Translations under genes and position numbers: made by a program | Notes under the pieces: model-generated | The model's input: the letters and a program-made list of their open reading frames with translations, nothing else | Databases searched by the model: none | What the model was told of the DNA's origin: nothing | Source: an uncultured Saccharospirillaceae bacterium | GTDB lineage: Bacteria; Pseudomonadota; Gammaproteobacteria; Pseudomonadales; Oceanobacteraceae | Length of the DNA stretch: 64,000 nucleotides | Direction: 5' to 3' | NCBI GenBank assembly: GCA_947503895.1 | Contig: CANNFT010000002.1 | Coordinates: forward strand, 1-64,000 | Shown here: positions 1-8,179 of the stretch, piece after piece | Numbering within the stretch: position 1 is the first letter of the stretch | Layout of the letters: each line of letters begins with the position of its first letter

Positions 1-812
1 CCCGTAACAGTGGTTTTCGTCGTATCTTTGATACCAACGATTTCAACTTCTTCGCCCGTTTTAACGATACCGCGCTCAACACGACCCGTTACAACCGTAC
101 CACGACCCTGGATAGAGAATACGTCTTCGATAGGCATGATGAATGCGCCGTCGATTGCACGCTCTGGCTCTGGGATGTAGCTGTCTAGTGTTTCAACCAA
201 CTTCTTAACTGCTGAAGTACCCAATTCGTTTTCATCTTGACCGTTTAGAGCCATCAATGCAGAACCAGGAATGATTGGCGTGTCATCACCAGGGAAGTCA
301 TACTCAGATAGTAGGTCACGTAGTTCCATGTCTACTAGCTCAAGCATTTCTTCATATTCTTCAGTACCGTGACCACCACAGTCTTCTGCTAGAAGGTCTG
401 CTTTGTTCAAGAATACTACGATGTAAGGTACACCAACCTGACGAGACAACAAGATGTGCTCACGAGTCTGAGGCATAGGGCCGTCAGTCGCGCCACATAC
501 TAGGATCGCGCCGTCCATTTGAGCAGCACCGGTGATCATGTTTTTAACATAATCGGCGTGTCCTGGGCAGTCTACGTGTGCGTAGTGACGATCTGTTGAT
601 TCATACTCAACGTGAGAAGTCGCGATAGTAATACCACGCTCACGCTCTTCTGGGGCGTTATCGATGTTAGCGAAATCAACCGCTGCGCCACCGAATACTT
701 CTGCACATACGCGAGTAAGTGCTGCTGTTAGAGTCGTTTTACCGTGGTCAACGTGACCAATGGTGCCCACGTTTACGTGCGGCTTACTACGCTCAAATTG
801 TTCCTTAGCCAT
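1..812 (-). CDS. tuf: Elongation factor Tu (3' end outside window)
   Basis: EF-Tu delivers aminoacyl-tRNA to the ribosome as a GTP complex. The first 270 codons are present and about a third of the protein lies beyond base 1. The G1 loop GHVDHGKT (about residues 19-26), the switch II motif DCPGHADYV and the G4 motif NKAD (about 136-139) are all intact, so the GTPase domain is complete. Directly after NKAD there is an acidic insertion of about ten residues ([17 protein letters not shown], about 140-156) absent from the short E. coli/Pseudomonas form and, from memory, found in some marine gammaproteobacteria. The start has a GAGG ribosome binding site 8 bases upstream. Three tRNA genes precede it on the same strand, as in the tufB operon of E. 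coli. Confidence 0.97.
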   Translation of the reverse strand, partial: MAKEQFERSKPHVNVGTIGHVDHGKTTLTAALTRVCAEVFGGAAVDFANIDNAPEERERGITIATSHVEYESTDRHYAHVDCPGHADYVKNMITGAAQMDGAILVCGATDGPMPQTREHILLSRQVGVPYIVVFLNKADLLAEDCGGHGTEEYEEMLELVDMELRDLLSEYDFPGDDTPIIPGSALMALNGQDENELGTSAVKKLVETLDSYIPEPERAIDGAFIMPIEDVFSIQGRGTVVTGRVERGIVKTGEEVEIVGIKDTTKTTVT

Positions 813-914
813 GATAACGCCTCAGTTATTTTTACAAGTCTCAGATACACAAAAAGGCAGCCCTGCTCTTTTTACAAAGAACGGTGAACTACCTTTAATT
901 TAAACTGCACAGTC

Positions 915-990
<76 letters not shown>

Positions 991-996
991 GATGTA

Positions 997-1070
<74 letters not shown>

Positions 1071-1122
1071 AAAACCCAAAAACCAACCTCAACGCTCTGC
1101 GTCTTGAGATTGGCCAAAAATC

Positions 1123-1206
1123 TGGTGGTGGGGGCTGGATTCGAACCAGCGAAGCTTTCGCGTCAGATTTACAGTCTGATCCCTTTGGCCACTCGGGAAC
1201 CCCACC
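1123..1206 (-). tRNA. tRNA-Tyr (anticodon GTA)
   Basis: A class II tRNA with a long variable arm reads on the minus strand. The acceptor GGTGGGG pairs with CCCCACC, followed by ACCA. The anticodon loop CTGTAAA gives GTA, and the T arm has GTTCGAA. It is the first gene of the Tyr-Gly-Thr-tuf transcript. E. coli has an additional thrU gene before tyrU; here nothing tRNA-like is seen between this gene and the promoter. Confidence 0.97.
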
Positions 1207-1221
1207 TAAATTGTGGCGCAG

Positions 1222-1250
1222 ATTTTGCCGTTCAAACTTCCGACTGTCAA
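1222..1250 (-). promoter_or_regulatory. Sigma70 promoter of the tRNA-tuf operon
   Basis: On the minus strand a perfect -35 box TTGACA (1245-1250) is followed after exactly 17 bases by CAAAAT (1222-1227) as the -10 box. Transcription would begin about 10 bases upstream of tRNA-Tyr. The stretch just after the -10 box is GC-rich (CTGCGCC), a discriminator type typical of stringently controlled stable-RNA promoters. The start site itself is inferred. Confidence 0.7.
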
Positions 1251-1353
1251 GTAATTTTCTATATAAATTACATACTTACAACAGTTGGTACAAAAATCTG
1301 CTCTCTATCGAACTAGCCACTCGCCGAAAGAGGGCGCGAACTATATCTAACTT

Positions 1354-2031
1354 TTAAGCACCTGGCAATGCTGAATCGCACCGAAGTTGCTGCCAATTCA
1401 TGACCTTACCATCACTTAAGCGATCTCGTGCACTTTGATCTAATACAAACCCTGACTGAATAGGTGCAATCACCCAATGCTGATCTCGGGTGCGTTCGAT
1501 TTCTTTCATTTCAGCATCGATTTTCCGCTGCTTGAGCCTTGCCATCAGGCGCTCAACGGATTCCTTTTTACTAAACAATCCTAGTGAGATGCCATTTTCT
1601 AGCTCACCTTCAGTAATCACGAAACTATCGATTTTTCTGCGCTGCAATTCTTTTAACTTCAGCATGGCTTGCTTTTGACTCGCCATAGGGGGGATGTACA
1701 CCCAAATTTCCGTTTTGATTACAATTGGCTTGGTTTCCAAACGAGCATTAAGACTCATGGCCTTCATTCTCTCATTTAGGTTCTGGGCTAGCTGGGTATC
1801 GCGAAACGGCCCTACTATCCAGCAAACATCTTCACCACCTTGTTTTTTAGTCGGTACTTTTTTCTTAACTTTTGGTTGATTGCTTTCACTGAGCAATTGA
1901 ATGCCGCCAGCGCCTGCTGTCTGGGTCGCATTGACTAATTCCAGCTCAGGCACCTCTGATGTAGGCTGCGTCATTAAGTAACCGAAGCACCCTAGATTCA
2001 TGATCAATAATGAAATAACCACCCAACGCAT
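1354..2031 (-). CDS. SPOR-domain membrane protein
   Basis: A 225-residue protein with one N-terminal membrane segment (about residues 3-20) and a polar linker. The C-terminal region (about 68-215) resembles SPOR repeats, with WIVGPFRD and WVIAPIQSG as the typical strand motifs; SPOR domains bind peptidoglycan stripped of stem peptides. It probably faces the periplasm, anchored at the N terminus. The gene follows coaX by 11 bases and should belong to the birA-coaX transcript. Pseudomonas genomes carry a SPOR gene in this position between coaX and the tRNA-tuf operon. Its specific role, such as septal targeting, is not shown by the sequence. Confidence 0.75.
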   Translation of the reverse strand: MRWVVISLLIMNLGCFGYLMTQPTSEVPELELVNATQTAGAGGIQLLSESNQPKVKKKVPTKKQGGEDVCWIVGPFRDTQLAQNLNERMKAMSLNARLETKPIVIKTEIWVYIPPMASQKQAMLKLKELQRRKIDSFVITEGELENGISLGLFSKKESVERLMARLKQRKIDAEMKEIERTRDQHWVIAPIQSGFVLDQSARDRLSDGKVMNWQQLRCDSALPGA

Positions 2032-2042
2032 AGTTCTAATTC

Positions 2043-2741
2043 TTAATTGCCAAAATACTCATTAAGCCCATTAAGCACTAAATCGGCATCACAGACCACC
2101 GACTCACGCAAGAATTTAGCCAGCGTAGCGCTGTCTCCACCCGTCAACCAAACCTTGTTCGCCTGATGCTGATACTGACAGAGAATTGATTCCAGCCAAC
2201 TAACGGCCATATCCAGCAACCCATGGTCAACACAAGCCTGCGTACTGGTACCGGGATCACGCGCGTGCTGCCAATCGGCGTCCGCCAGCACGCGTTGAGT
2301 TTGACCCAACAGGGCCGACTTCATTAGGCTCAGCCCCGGACAAATATAACCCCCTAAGTGCGTACCATCTGCCCGCACAATATCGACGGTCAGTGCGGTG
2401 CCAGCATCGATCACAATATTGATCTGACCAGGGTTGCGACACCATGCAGACAGCATGGCCAACCAGCGATCCACCCCCATTCGACTCACGTCTTGGTAGC
2501 TGTTACTTAATCCGTTTTGCTCTTTGAGCGTTTCTGCCAACAGGACCTCGTTAAAGTGCTGCTGCACCCAAAGAGTTTGACTGGGATGTACCGAGCTCAT
2601 CCACACCAGCTCAATTTGTTGTCCCCAATTGGGTGTTTGAACCCAGTGCGTCTTTAAGTCATGACCACTCATTACATACTCTTGGCCATCGTACAGTCGC
2701 CACTTTATGCGTGTATTACCCGCATCCAGCTCCAGTCTCAT
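2043..2741 (-). CDS. coaX: Type III pantothenate kinase
   Basis: Catalyses the first step of coenzyme A synthesis, ATP-dependent phosphorylation of pantothenate, in the cytosol. The 232-residue protein belongs to the ASKHA fold: the phosphate-binding DAGNTRIKWR lies at residues 6-15, GVDRWLAMLSA in the middle, the second phosphate motif VIDAGTALTVD at about 111-121, GGYICPGL next, and LTGGDS near the C terminus. The length is typical. The start overlaps the birA stop as ATGA, so the two are translationally coupled. No PanK I-type gene (coaA) is seen in the window, consistent with CoaX being the organism's enzyme, though absence elsewhere cannot be judged. Confidence 0.95.
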   Translation of the reverse strand: MRLELDAGNTRIKWRLYDGQEYVMSGHDLKTHWVQTPNWGQQIELVWMSSVHPSQTLWVQQHFNEVLLAETLKEQNGLSNSYQDVSRMGVDRWLAMLSAWCRNPGQINIVIDAGTALTVDIVRADGTHLGGYICPGLSLMKSALLGQTQRVLADADWQHARDPGTSTQACVDHGLLDMAVSWLESILCQYQHQANKVWLTGGDSATLAKFLRESVVCDADLVLNGLNEYFGN

Positions 2742-3709
2742 GCTGAACGCCCCGCAGGCCGCAAACTGACTTCACCCGCATTAAAGTGCTGAGTGCCTGC
2801 TTCCGTTTTCAACAGCAGTTCGCCTATTTCGCTGACTCCGAGGCAGATACCTGTCATTTCTGCTGAGGGCAAATGCAGTGTCACCGCTTCGTTTGCAAAC
2901 TGATTAGCCGCATTCCACTCTTGCTGAAACGGCTTGAAACCCGCTTTCGAAAATTGCGCCAATACTGACGTCAATTCTTGCGCTAATTCAGCCGCCAGCG
3001 CATTTCGCGACAAGTCGGCATTCAATTGTTTGAGGCCAATGGCTTTTTGATCCAGCAATTGCTGGTCAGCATCAGGCAGGTCTAAATTCAAACCGATACC
3101 GATCACCACCTGACAAACATCCGTCATCGCACCACTCAACTCAATTAAAATACCACCCAGCTTCGCTTCGCCCACCAAAATATCATTCGGCCATTTTAAG
3201 CCGAGTGCTGGGATGTTATGTCTCTTAAGGACCCGGAAAACGGCCAGCCCAACAGCAAGGCTGAGCCCTTGTATAGCGGCCATACCTTGCTCAAATGGCC
3301 AAGCAAGCGAAAAATACAGGTTACGGGCAAACGGGCTAAGCCATTGACGGCCACGACGACCACGACCTGAGGTTTGCATTTCAGCGAAGCAGATTTGCTT
3401 ACTAAAATTGGAGGACGATGCTCTGCGCATGAGCTCATCGTTCGTTGAATCTAGGCTCAGATGCAAGTCACAGCGATCAAAGACATCAAAGGGGAAGCCT
3501 GCTTGACTGAGGGCTTCCGTTGTTAGCAACTCGACTGCTTCGGGTAAGCGGTAACCACGCCCCTTGATAGAATTCAAGGGAATGTTCAATTGCTCGAGTT
3601 TTTGTAGCTGCTTCCAGATTGCCGCCCGGGTGACACCTAACGCTCGGCCAAGATCTTCACCCGAGTGGAATTGACCATCCGCTAAAATCTCGATTAATGC
3701 TTGATTCAT
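2738..3709 (-). CDS. birA: Biotin-protein ligase / biotin operon repressor
   Basis: Activates biotin to biotinyl-AMP and transfers it to the biotin carboxyl carrier protein. The N-terminal winged helix (about residues 1-60, with LGRALGVTRAAIWKQLQKL) suggests it also represses biotin genes, as in E. coli. The catalytic motif GRGRRGRQW is followed by LKWPNDILV and KLGGILIE. I place the start at the ATG at 3709 because the family begins close to the helix-turn-helix; an in-frame ATG at 3739 would add ten residues (total 333). The stop overlaps coaX by four bases. Confidence 0.94.
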   Translation of the reverse strand: MNQALIEILADGQFHSGEDLGRALGVTRAAIWKQLQKLEQLNIPLNSIKGRGYRLPEAVELLTTEALSQAGFPFDVFDRCDLHLSLDSTNDELMRRASSSNFSKQICFAEMQTSGRGRRGRQWLSPFARNLYFSLAWPFEQGMAAIQGLSLAVGLAVFRVLKRHNIPALGLKWPNDILVGEAKLGGILIELSGAMTDVCQVVIGIGLNLDLPDADQQLLDQKAIGLKQLNADLSRNALAAELAQELTSVLAQFSKAGFKPFQQEWNAANQFANEAVTLHLPSAEMTGICLGVSEIGELLLKTEAGTQHFNAGEVSLRPAGRSA

Positions 3710-3808
3710 TACCCGCAACCACATCAATGTTTTGGGCATTCTACCCAGTGGTTGTCACGATTGAAAAGGGTTGGCCTAGCGAAAGCTCACTGCTGAGCGG
3801 GGCTCACG

Positions 3809-4021
3809 TTAAACAACCTGAGATGATGTCGACACCGCGTATCGGCGGTTATACGATTTTAACCACACTATGTCACATGCCAACACCACCGCCAGCAAGA
3901 CAAAGAACAGACCAAACTTGGGACTACTGGACTCCAAGCCTATCCAGTAAGCTGCACCCAGCAACAGGCATAACAACAAAGAAAAGATGAACATTAACGC
4001 TTTGATATGATTTGTTTTCAT
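3809..4021 (-). CDS. Small two-helix membrane protein, function unknown
   Basis: With the ATG at 4021 this is a 70-residue protein. It has two hydrophobic segments (about residues 5-27 and 36-54) separated by a short polar turn, and a basic, polar tail. I do not recognise the family. The open frame continues upstream to 4084, but those extra 21 residues are polar and the hydrophobic start fits the 4021 ATG better; no strong ribosome binding site distinguishes them. It sits beyond the thiL terminator, where Pseudomonas relatives usually carry pgpA. It could be a minor orphan gene or a spurious frame. Confidence 0.45.
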   Translation of the reverse strand: MKTNHIKALMFIFSLLLCLLLGAAYWIGLESSSPKFGLFFVLLAVVLACDIVWLKSYNRRYAVSTSSQVV

Positions 4022-4149
4022 GCTGAACCGACCATTTATATTTATTTTGATGTCTGCAGTGTATCCCTCAGCGACTCCATCCACTGTTAAAACCTGTTAA
4101 CTTGGTCAGGTATTTTGTTTTACACCTATCCACCGCTGAATAACACGCA

Positions 4150-4176
4150 CAAAAAAGGGCCTGGTAGGCCCTTTAA
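4150..4176 (-). terminator. Rho-independent terminator after thiL
   Basis: On the minus strand AAAGGGCCT and AGGCCCTTT form a 9-base-pair stem around a 3-base loop, with the stem running into six T residues. It begins about 40 bases after the thiL stop and should close the nrdR-rib-nusB-thiL transcript. Confidence 0.85.
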
Positions 4177-4215
4177 CAGAAGCTGAATAGAGGTGACTTG
4201 GTTTTAATACACATA

Positions 4216-5124
4216 TTAAAAGTGCTGGTACCCAGCCGATGCCAAGGAAAAATCTAAGCCTTCGATGTGAATATCATGACCCTCAATCACTTGGCCAATG
4301 CAGATTCCGATTTCACTTTTTGGTGCAGTAAACGCGAGGCGATAATCATCACCGCCTCGTAACGCAAATTCTAATGCACGCGGACGATCAAACTGTGAAA
4401 TAAGCGCTTCAGATAAAGGTATTTGATCCGCGTTGAGCTTCATACCTACTTGGCTGGCTTGGCAAATGTGCTGTAGATCTTGAACAAGACCGTCACTGAC
4501 GTCGATGCAAGCATTCGCAATACCGAGTAAATGTTGTCCCACAACAATCTCTGGTTCAGGTCGATAGAATCGCTTCGCTAATGCTGAATCACAAGTGGGT
4601 GCTTTTAAGACAGATGTCAATGCACCGGCTGCATCTCCTAAATGACCTGAGACATATATTTGATCACCGACTTTTGCTCCGGTGCGTCTCAATGCTTTGC
4701 CTTTCGTGACCCAACCGTGCACTTGAATACTAATCGTTAATGTTTCGCCTCGAGTCGTGTCGCCACCCACCAGCGGACATTGAAATGACTGCGCTACGCT
4801 GGCCAGCCCATCCGCAAACTTTTCGATCCATGGAAGGTTTTGCTCAGGCAACGTTAATGCCAGTGTAAAGCAACTAGGCGTAGCACCCATCGCGGCTAAA
4901 TCACTCAATGTCACACACATTGCTCGCGTCCCAACATCAAACGCATTTGCACCAATAGGAAAATGCACACCCTCGACTAACGTGTCCATGGAAAAACACA
5001 TGTCACTGTTGTGCACTGGAGACAATATCGCACAGTCGTCACCAATGCCCATCACAATATCGGATGCAGACCATGCTAATCTGGGCGATTGAAAATAGGT
5101 TTTAATAATGTCGAATTCATTCAT
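4216..5124 (-). CDS. thiL: Thiamine-monophosphate kinase
   Basis: Phosphorylates thiamine monophosphate to the active cofactor thiamine diphosphate using ATP. The N-terminal GIGDDCAIL metal-binding motif, SMDTLVEGVHF, the LSDLAAMGA helix, the GGDTTRG motif and the C-terminal GGDDYRLAFT are all present. From the ATG at 5124 the protein is 302 residues, close to the family norm, and the first residues MNEFDII match the usual start; a GTG at 5157 would add 11 residues. It follows nusB with a 146-base gap that contains an imperfect hairpin (5221-5256), so it may have some transcriptional independence. pgpA does not follow, unlike in Pseudomonas. Confidence 0.93.
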   Translation of the reverse strand: MNEFDIIKTYFQSPRLAWSASDIVMGIGDDCAILSPVHNSDMCFSMDTLVEGVHFPIGANAFDVGTRAMCVTLSDLAAMGATPSCFTLALTLPEQNLPWIEKFADGLASVAQSFQCPLVGGDTTRGETLTISIQVHGWVTKGKALRRTGAKVGDQIYVSGHLGDAAGALTSVLKAPTCDSALAKRFYRPEPEIVVGQHLLGIANACIDVSDGLVQDLQHICQASQVGMKLNADQIPLSEALISQFDRPRALEFALRGGDDYRLAFTAPKSEIGICIGQVIEGHDIHIEGLDFSLASAGYQHF

Positions 5125-5270
5125 GGGAAAACACGTTTTGATCAAGTGGCGTGCCACTTGGCATGCGTAACATGAAATTAACGATATGCTTGCGCTTATC
5201 TATTATTTGAAGGACCGAGGGGCACAGGTGTTTAAAAAACCTCACAACCTGTGTCCTTCAGTAGTAGCCG

Positions 5271-5744
5271 TTATTTTTGTTTTTTGATCTCAACCATGCG
5301 AACCGATTGAGCTAACTTGTCTAGCGCGCCATTAATAAATTTATGGCTTTCAGTCGCACCAAACTTTTTAGACAACTCAACGCTTTCATTGATGATCACT
5401 CGATACGGCACATCAATGCGATGGGCTAACTCAAAGGCCGCCAATCGTAGAATGGCTAATTCAACCGGCGTCACTTCTTTTAATCCACGGCTTAAGCAAG
5501 GCGAAACCATTTCATCTAGCTCTGCAAGATTACGCGGCACACCCCGTAAAATATCACGGAAGTATTCGACATCCACGTGCGTCATGTCGTTATCAACCAG
5601 AAATTCAGTTTCAATGTTGGCCAGACTCGCGCCAGCCATTTCCCATTGATACAACGCTTGCATGGCGTAGTGACGTGCCTTACGACGCGCACCTGGATTT
5701 GGGCGACCGGATTTATCTTTACGTTTTAACGGCTTGTCGCTCAT
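5271..5744 (-). CDS. nusB: Transcription antitermination factor NusB
   Basis: NusB binds boxA RNA together with NusE (S10) and promotes antitermination, chiefly of rRNA operons. The 157-residue product has the all-helical NusB pattern: ARRKARHYAMQALYQWEM near the start, then ILRGV, the conserved EVTPVELAILRLAAFEL helix and PYRVIINESVELSKKFG with the closing KFINGALDKLA. The N terminus is lysine/arginine-rich. Its ATG shares one base with the stop of ribH (TAATG), indicating translational coupling; ribH-nusB is a standard pair in proteobacteria. Confidence 0.96.
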   Translation of the reverse strand: MSDKPLKRKDKSGRPNPGARRKARHYAMQALYQWEMAGASLANIETEFLVDNDMTHVDVEYFRDILRGVPRNLAELDEMVSPCLSRGLKEVTPVELAILRLAAFELAHRIDVPYRVIINESVELSKKFGATESHKFINGALDKLAQSVRMVEIKKQK

Positions 5745-6217
5745 TATTCCCCCAGCTGCTTTAAGAGGCTAACCATTTCATAGGCAGACAAGGCAGACTC
5801 TTCGCCTTTATTGCCTGCTTTTGTACCCGAGCGTTCGATCGCTTGCTCAATGGTGTCTACAGTTAAGATACCAAAGGAAACCGGTATGCCAGTGTTCAGT
5901 GCTATTTGACCCAAGCCTTTTGCTGCTTCTCCGGCGACGTAATCAAAGTGCGGAGTGGAACCACGGATAACAGCGCCTAACGCTATTACTGCATCATAAT
6001 TGCCTGATTCAGCTAATTTTTTCACCACCAACGGCACTTCAAATGCGCCCGGACAATGCACTATCGTAATGTCATCTTCATTGATACCGTGACGCGTTAA
6101 CCCACGAATGGCGCCGTCTACTAGCTTGTCGACCACAAACTCGTTCCACGTGGTTTTCACAATGACGAATTTGGCTTCCAATGCCGTGAAATCTCCTGAA
6201 ATGGTTTTCATAATCAT
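5744..6217 (-). CDS. ribH: 6,7-dimethyl-8-ribityllumazine synthase
   Basis: Condenses 3,4-dihydroxy-2-butanone 4-phosphate with 5-amino-6-ribitylamino-uracil, the penultimate riboflavin step; it normally forms 60-mer or decameric shells. The 157-residue sequence shows the substrate-binding PGAFEVPLV motif, [14 protein letters not shown] with the catalytic histidine, and [11 protein letters not shown]. It is the penultimate rib gene of the cluster, 55 bases after the ribBA-type gene and overlapping nusB by one base. The first codons (MIMK) offer two close ATGs and the choice changes only two residues. Confidence 0.96.
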   Translation of the reverse strand: MIMKTISGDFTALEAKFVIVKTTWNEFVVDKLVDGAIRGLTRHGINEDDITIVHCPGAFEVPLVVKKLAESGNYDAVIALGAVIRGSTPHFDYVAGEAAKGLGQIALNTGIPVSFGILTVDTIEQAIERSGTKAGNKGEESALSAYEMVSLLKQLGE

Positions 6218-6272
6218 TTCCTAAAATCAAAATAATATGGGTTTTAAATATCAAACCTGTGCTGCCGAATGC

Positions 6273-7391
6273 CTATTTGGCTTCGAACGGAATGTATTCC
6301 ACTACTTCTAAATCAAAACCGGATATACCGGAAAATTTCATGGGCGAACTGAGCAGACGCATTTTCTGCACACCCAAATCACGCAAAATTTGCGATCCGG
6401 TACCAATGGTCACATACGCACCTGAGCTGTCGACATTTGTGCTGCGCACGGGTTTTTGTCGACCATAAAAGGTTTCAATTGAAGCTAAAATGTCTTCTCG
6501 GTCACCCGCGTTCAGCATAACAAGAGCGCCCGCATCCGATTCAGAAATGGCTTGCAGTGCGTTGTTAATGGACCAGCTAGTGGATTCCTTCATCACTGCA
6601 CCCAGCACGTCTCTTAACGTTTCTGCTGCCTGTACACGAATTAACGGTGCTTCGGCTTTCGCCACATCCCCTTTCGATACCGCTAGGTGAGTCTCTTGAT
6701 TAATGGTGTCTTTATAGACATGTAGCTGAAACTCACCAAACTGCGTTTCGATGCTATCCAAACTGATTTTTTCAATCGTTTGCTCATGCAGCATGCGGTA
6801 GTGAATGAGGTCGGCAATCGTACCTATTTTAATGTTGTGCTCTTGAGCGAAGACTTCTAATTCAGGACGGCGCGCCATGGTGCCGTCTTCATTCATGATT
6901 TCAACGATCACGCCTGCGGGGGTGAGGCCAGACAGACGCGCTAAATCACAACCGGCTTCCGTGTGTCCTGCTCGGCTCAACACACCTGCGGGTTGTGCGC
7001 GCAGTGGGAATATATGACCCGGCTGCACAATGTCTTCAGGTTTGGATAACGCATCCACCGCGGCACGTACTGTACGTGCGCGATCACCCGCACTGATACC
7101 GGTCGTCACACCTTCGGCTGCTTCGATTGATACTGTAAACGGCGTGCTGAATTTAGAACCGTTGCCCGCCACCATGGACGGTAAACCTAAAAAGTCACAA
7201 CGTTCAGGCGTTAAGGTTAAGCAAATTAAACCTCTTGCTTTGGTGGCCATGAAATTGATGATTTCAGGCGTCACCTTTTCAGCAGCGACAATGAGGTCGC
7301 CTTCGTTTTCTCGGTCTTCGTCATCCATCAGGATAACCATTTTACCTTCGCGAAAATCTTCTAAAATTTCTTCTATGGTGTTTAAAGCCAT
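6273..7391 (-). CDS. ribB: DHBP synthase with degenerate GTP cyclohydrolase II-like domain (RibBX type)
   Basis: The N-terminal half (about residues 1-200) is a complete 3,4-dihydroxy-2-butanone 4-phosphate synthase: MDDEDRENEGDL, TPFTVSIEA, RAGHTEAGCDLARLSG and the closing EIMNEDGTMAR, all needed for making the four-carbon riboflavin precursor from ribulose 5-phosphate. The C-terminal half (about 205-372) has the length and position of GTP cyclohydrolase II, but the zinc-binding cysteine cluster (C-x2-GD...CDCG) and the catalytic residues are absent. This matches the RibBX variant known in Proteobacteria, so GTP cyclohydrolase II activity should come from a separate ribA elsewhere. Genome annotations often call such genes ribBA. 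Confidence 0.9.
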   Translation of the reverse strand: MALNTIEEILEDFREGKMVILMDDEDRENEGDLIVAAEKVTPEIINFMATKARGLICLTLTPERCDFLGLPSMVAGNGSKFSTPFTVSIEAAEGVTTGISAGDRARTVRAAVDALSKPEDIVQPGHIFPLRAQPAGVLSRAGHTEAGCDLARLSGLTPAGVIVEIMNEDGTMARRPELEVFAQEHNIKIGTIADLIHYRMLHEQTIEKISLDSIETQFGEFQLHVYKDTINQETHLAVSKGDVAKAEAPLIRVQAAETLRDVLGAVMKESTSWSINNALQAISESDAGALVMLNAGDREDILASIETFYGRQKPVRSTNVDSSGAYVTIGTGSQILRDLGVQKMRLLSSPMKFSGISGFDLEVVEYIPFEAK

Positions 7392-7462
7392 TTAGGTTGT
7401 CCTGTTTCGTTACGGTCTGAACATGTTCACTCATGCCCAGCTTCTTTTTAATTCAGCGACTA

Positions 7463-8113
7463 TTATGCGAAGCCGTGCTCGGCCAAAAAGCCTGTCGTCA
7501 GAGAATCCGCCTTGGCTGGCTGATTCCCTGTTAATAAACGTTCAAGGTAGCGAGCAATTAAGTCCACTTCCAAATGTACGAGTTGCCCCGGACGTAAATG
7601 AATTAACGTGGTTTCCTGTGCCGTGTGCGGCACAATATTCAACTCGAATACATCCCCCGTCACAGCATTCACCGTTAAACTAACACCATCCACCGTGATG
7701 GACCCTTTGTGTGCGATATAGCGACTCAACGCTTGTCCTGCGGCAATGGAAAAACGAATGGAGCGACCGTCGTCTTGTCGATCTTTGATTTCACCTAAAC
7801 CATCAACATGGCCACTCACTAAATGTCCACCCAGCCGCGTGGTCGGTGTCAGGGCTTTTTCTAAGTTGATCGCCTGACCAATCGCGATGGATTGCCAGCG
7901 CGTATGGGCCAGCGTCTCATTACTAATATCCGCACTGAAACCTTGTGCGCTCATGTCGATCACCGTCAAACACACACCATTGCAAGCAATGCTGTCGCCT
8001 AACTTCACATCAGACAAATCCAAGCCACCGCTGTCGATTTCTACGCGCAAATCGCCACCCTTCGGTTGCTTGTTGCGCACGGTTCCAACCGCTTCGATGA
8101 TGCCTGTGAACAT
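7463..8113 (-). CDS. ribE: Riboflavin synthase, alpha chain
   Basis: Dismutates two molecules of 6,7-dimethyl-8-ribityllumazine to riboflavin plus the pyrimidine substrate. The 216-residue protein begins with the strict MFTGIIE motif and consists of two lumazine-binding barrels: the first carries DSIACNGVCLTV and the second HKGSITVDGVSLTV, while GGHLVSGHVDG bridges them. The length is typical for the trimeric enzyme. It lies between ribD and the ribBX-type gene on the same strand, with gaps of 66 and 71 bases. No FMN riboswitch-like structure was recognised ahead of any rib gene here. Confidence 0.96.
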   Translation of the reverse strand: MFTGIIEAVGTVRNKQPKGGDLRVEIDSGGLDLSDVKLGDSIACNGVCLTVIDMSAQGFSADISNETLAHTRWQSIAIGQAINLEKALTPTTRLGGHLVSGHVDGLGEIKDRQDDGRSIRFSIAAGQALSRYIAHKGSITVDGVSLTVNAVTGDVFELNIVPHTAQETTLIHLRPGQLVHLEVDLIARYLERLLTGNQPAKADSLTTGFLAEHGFA

Positions 8114-8179
8114 AAATCTCGATTCCTAAAACCCTAGTTCTGATTGCATGTAGGCCACATGCGATGCTCTGATATACAC

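Noticed and set aside
1207..1221. A fourth tRNA (thrU) upstream of tRNA-Tyr, expected from E. coli
   Set aside because: No cloverleaf is present; the promoter elements lie directly upstream of tRNA-Tyr.
5221..5256. Hairpin between nusB and thiL considered as a terminator
   Set aside because: The 9-base arms have a 17-base loop that contains the T-run, so it does not have the form of an intrinsic terminator; thiL is probably still co-transcribed.
7392..7462. Possible FMN riboswitch in the rib cluster
   Set aside because: The conserved FMN (RFN) element sequences were not seen in any gap of the cluster; the gaps between rib genes are also too short to hold one.
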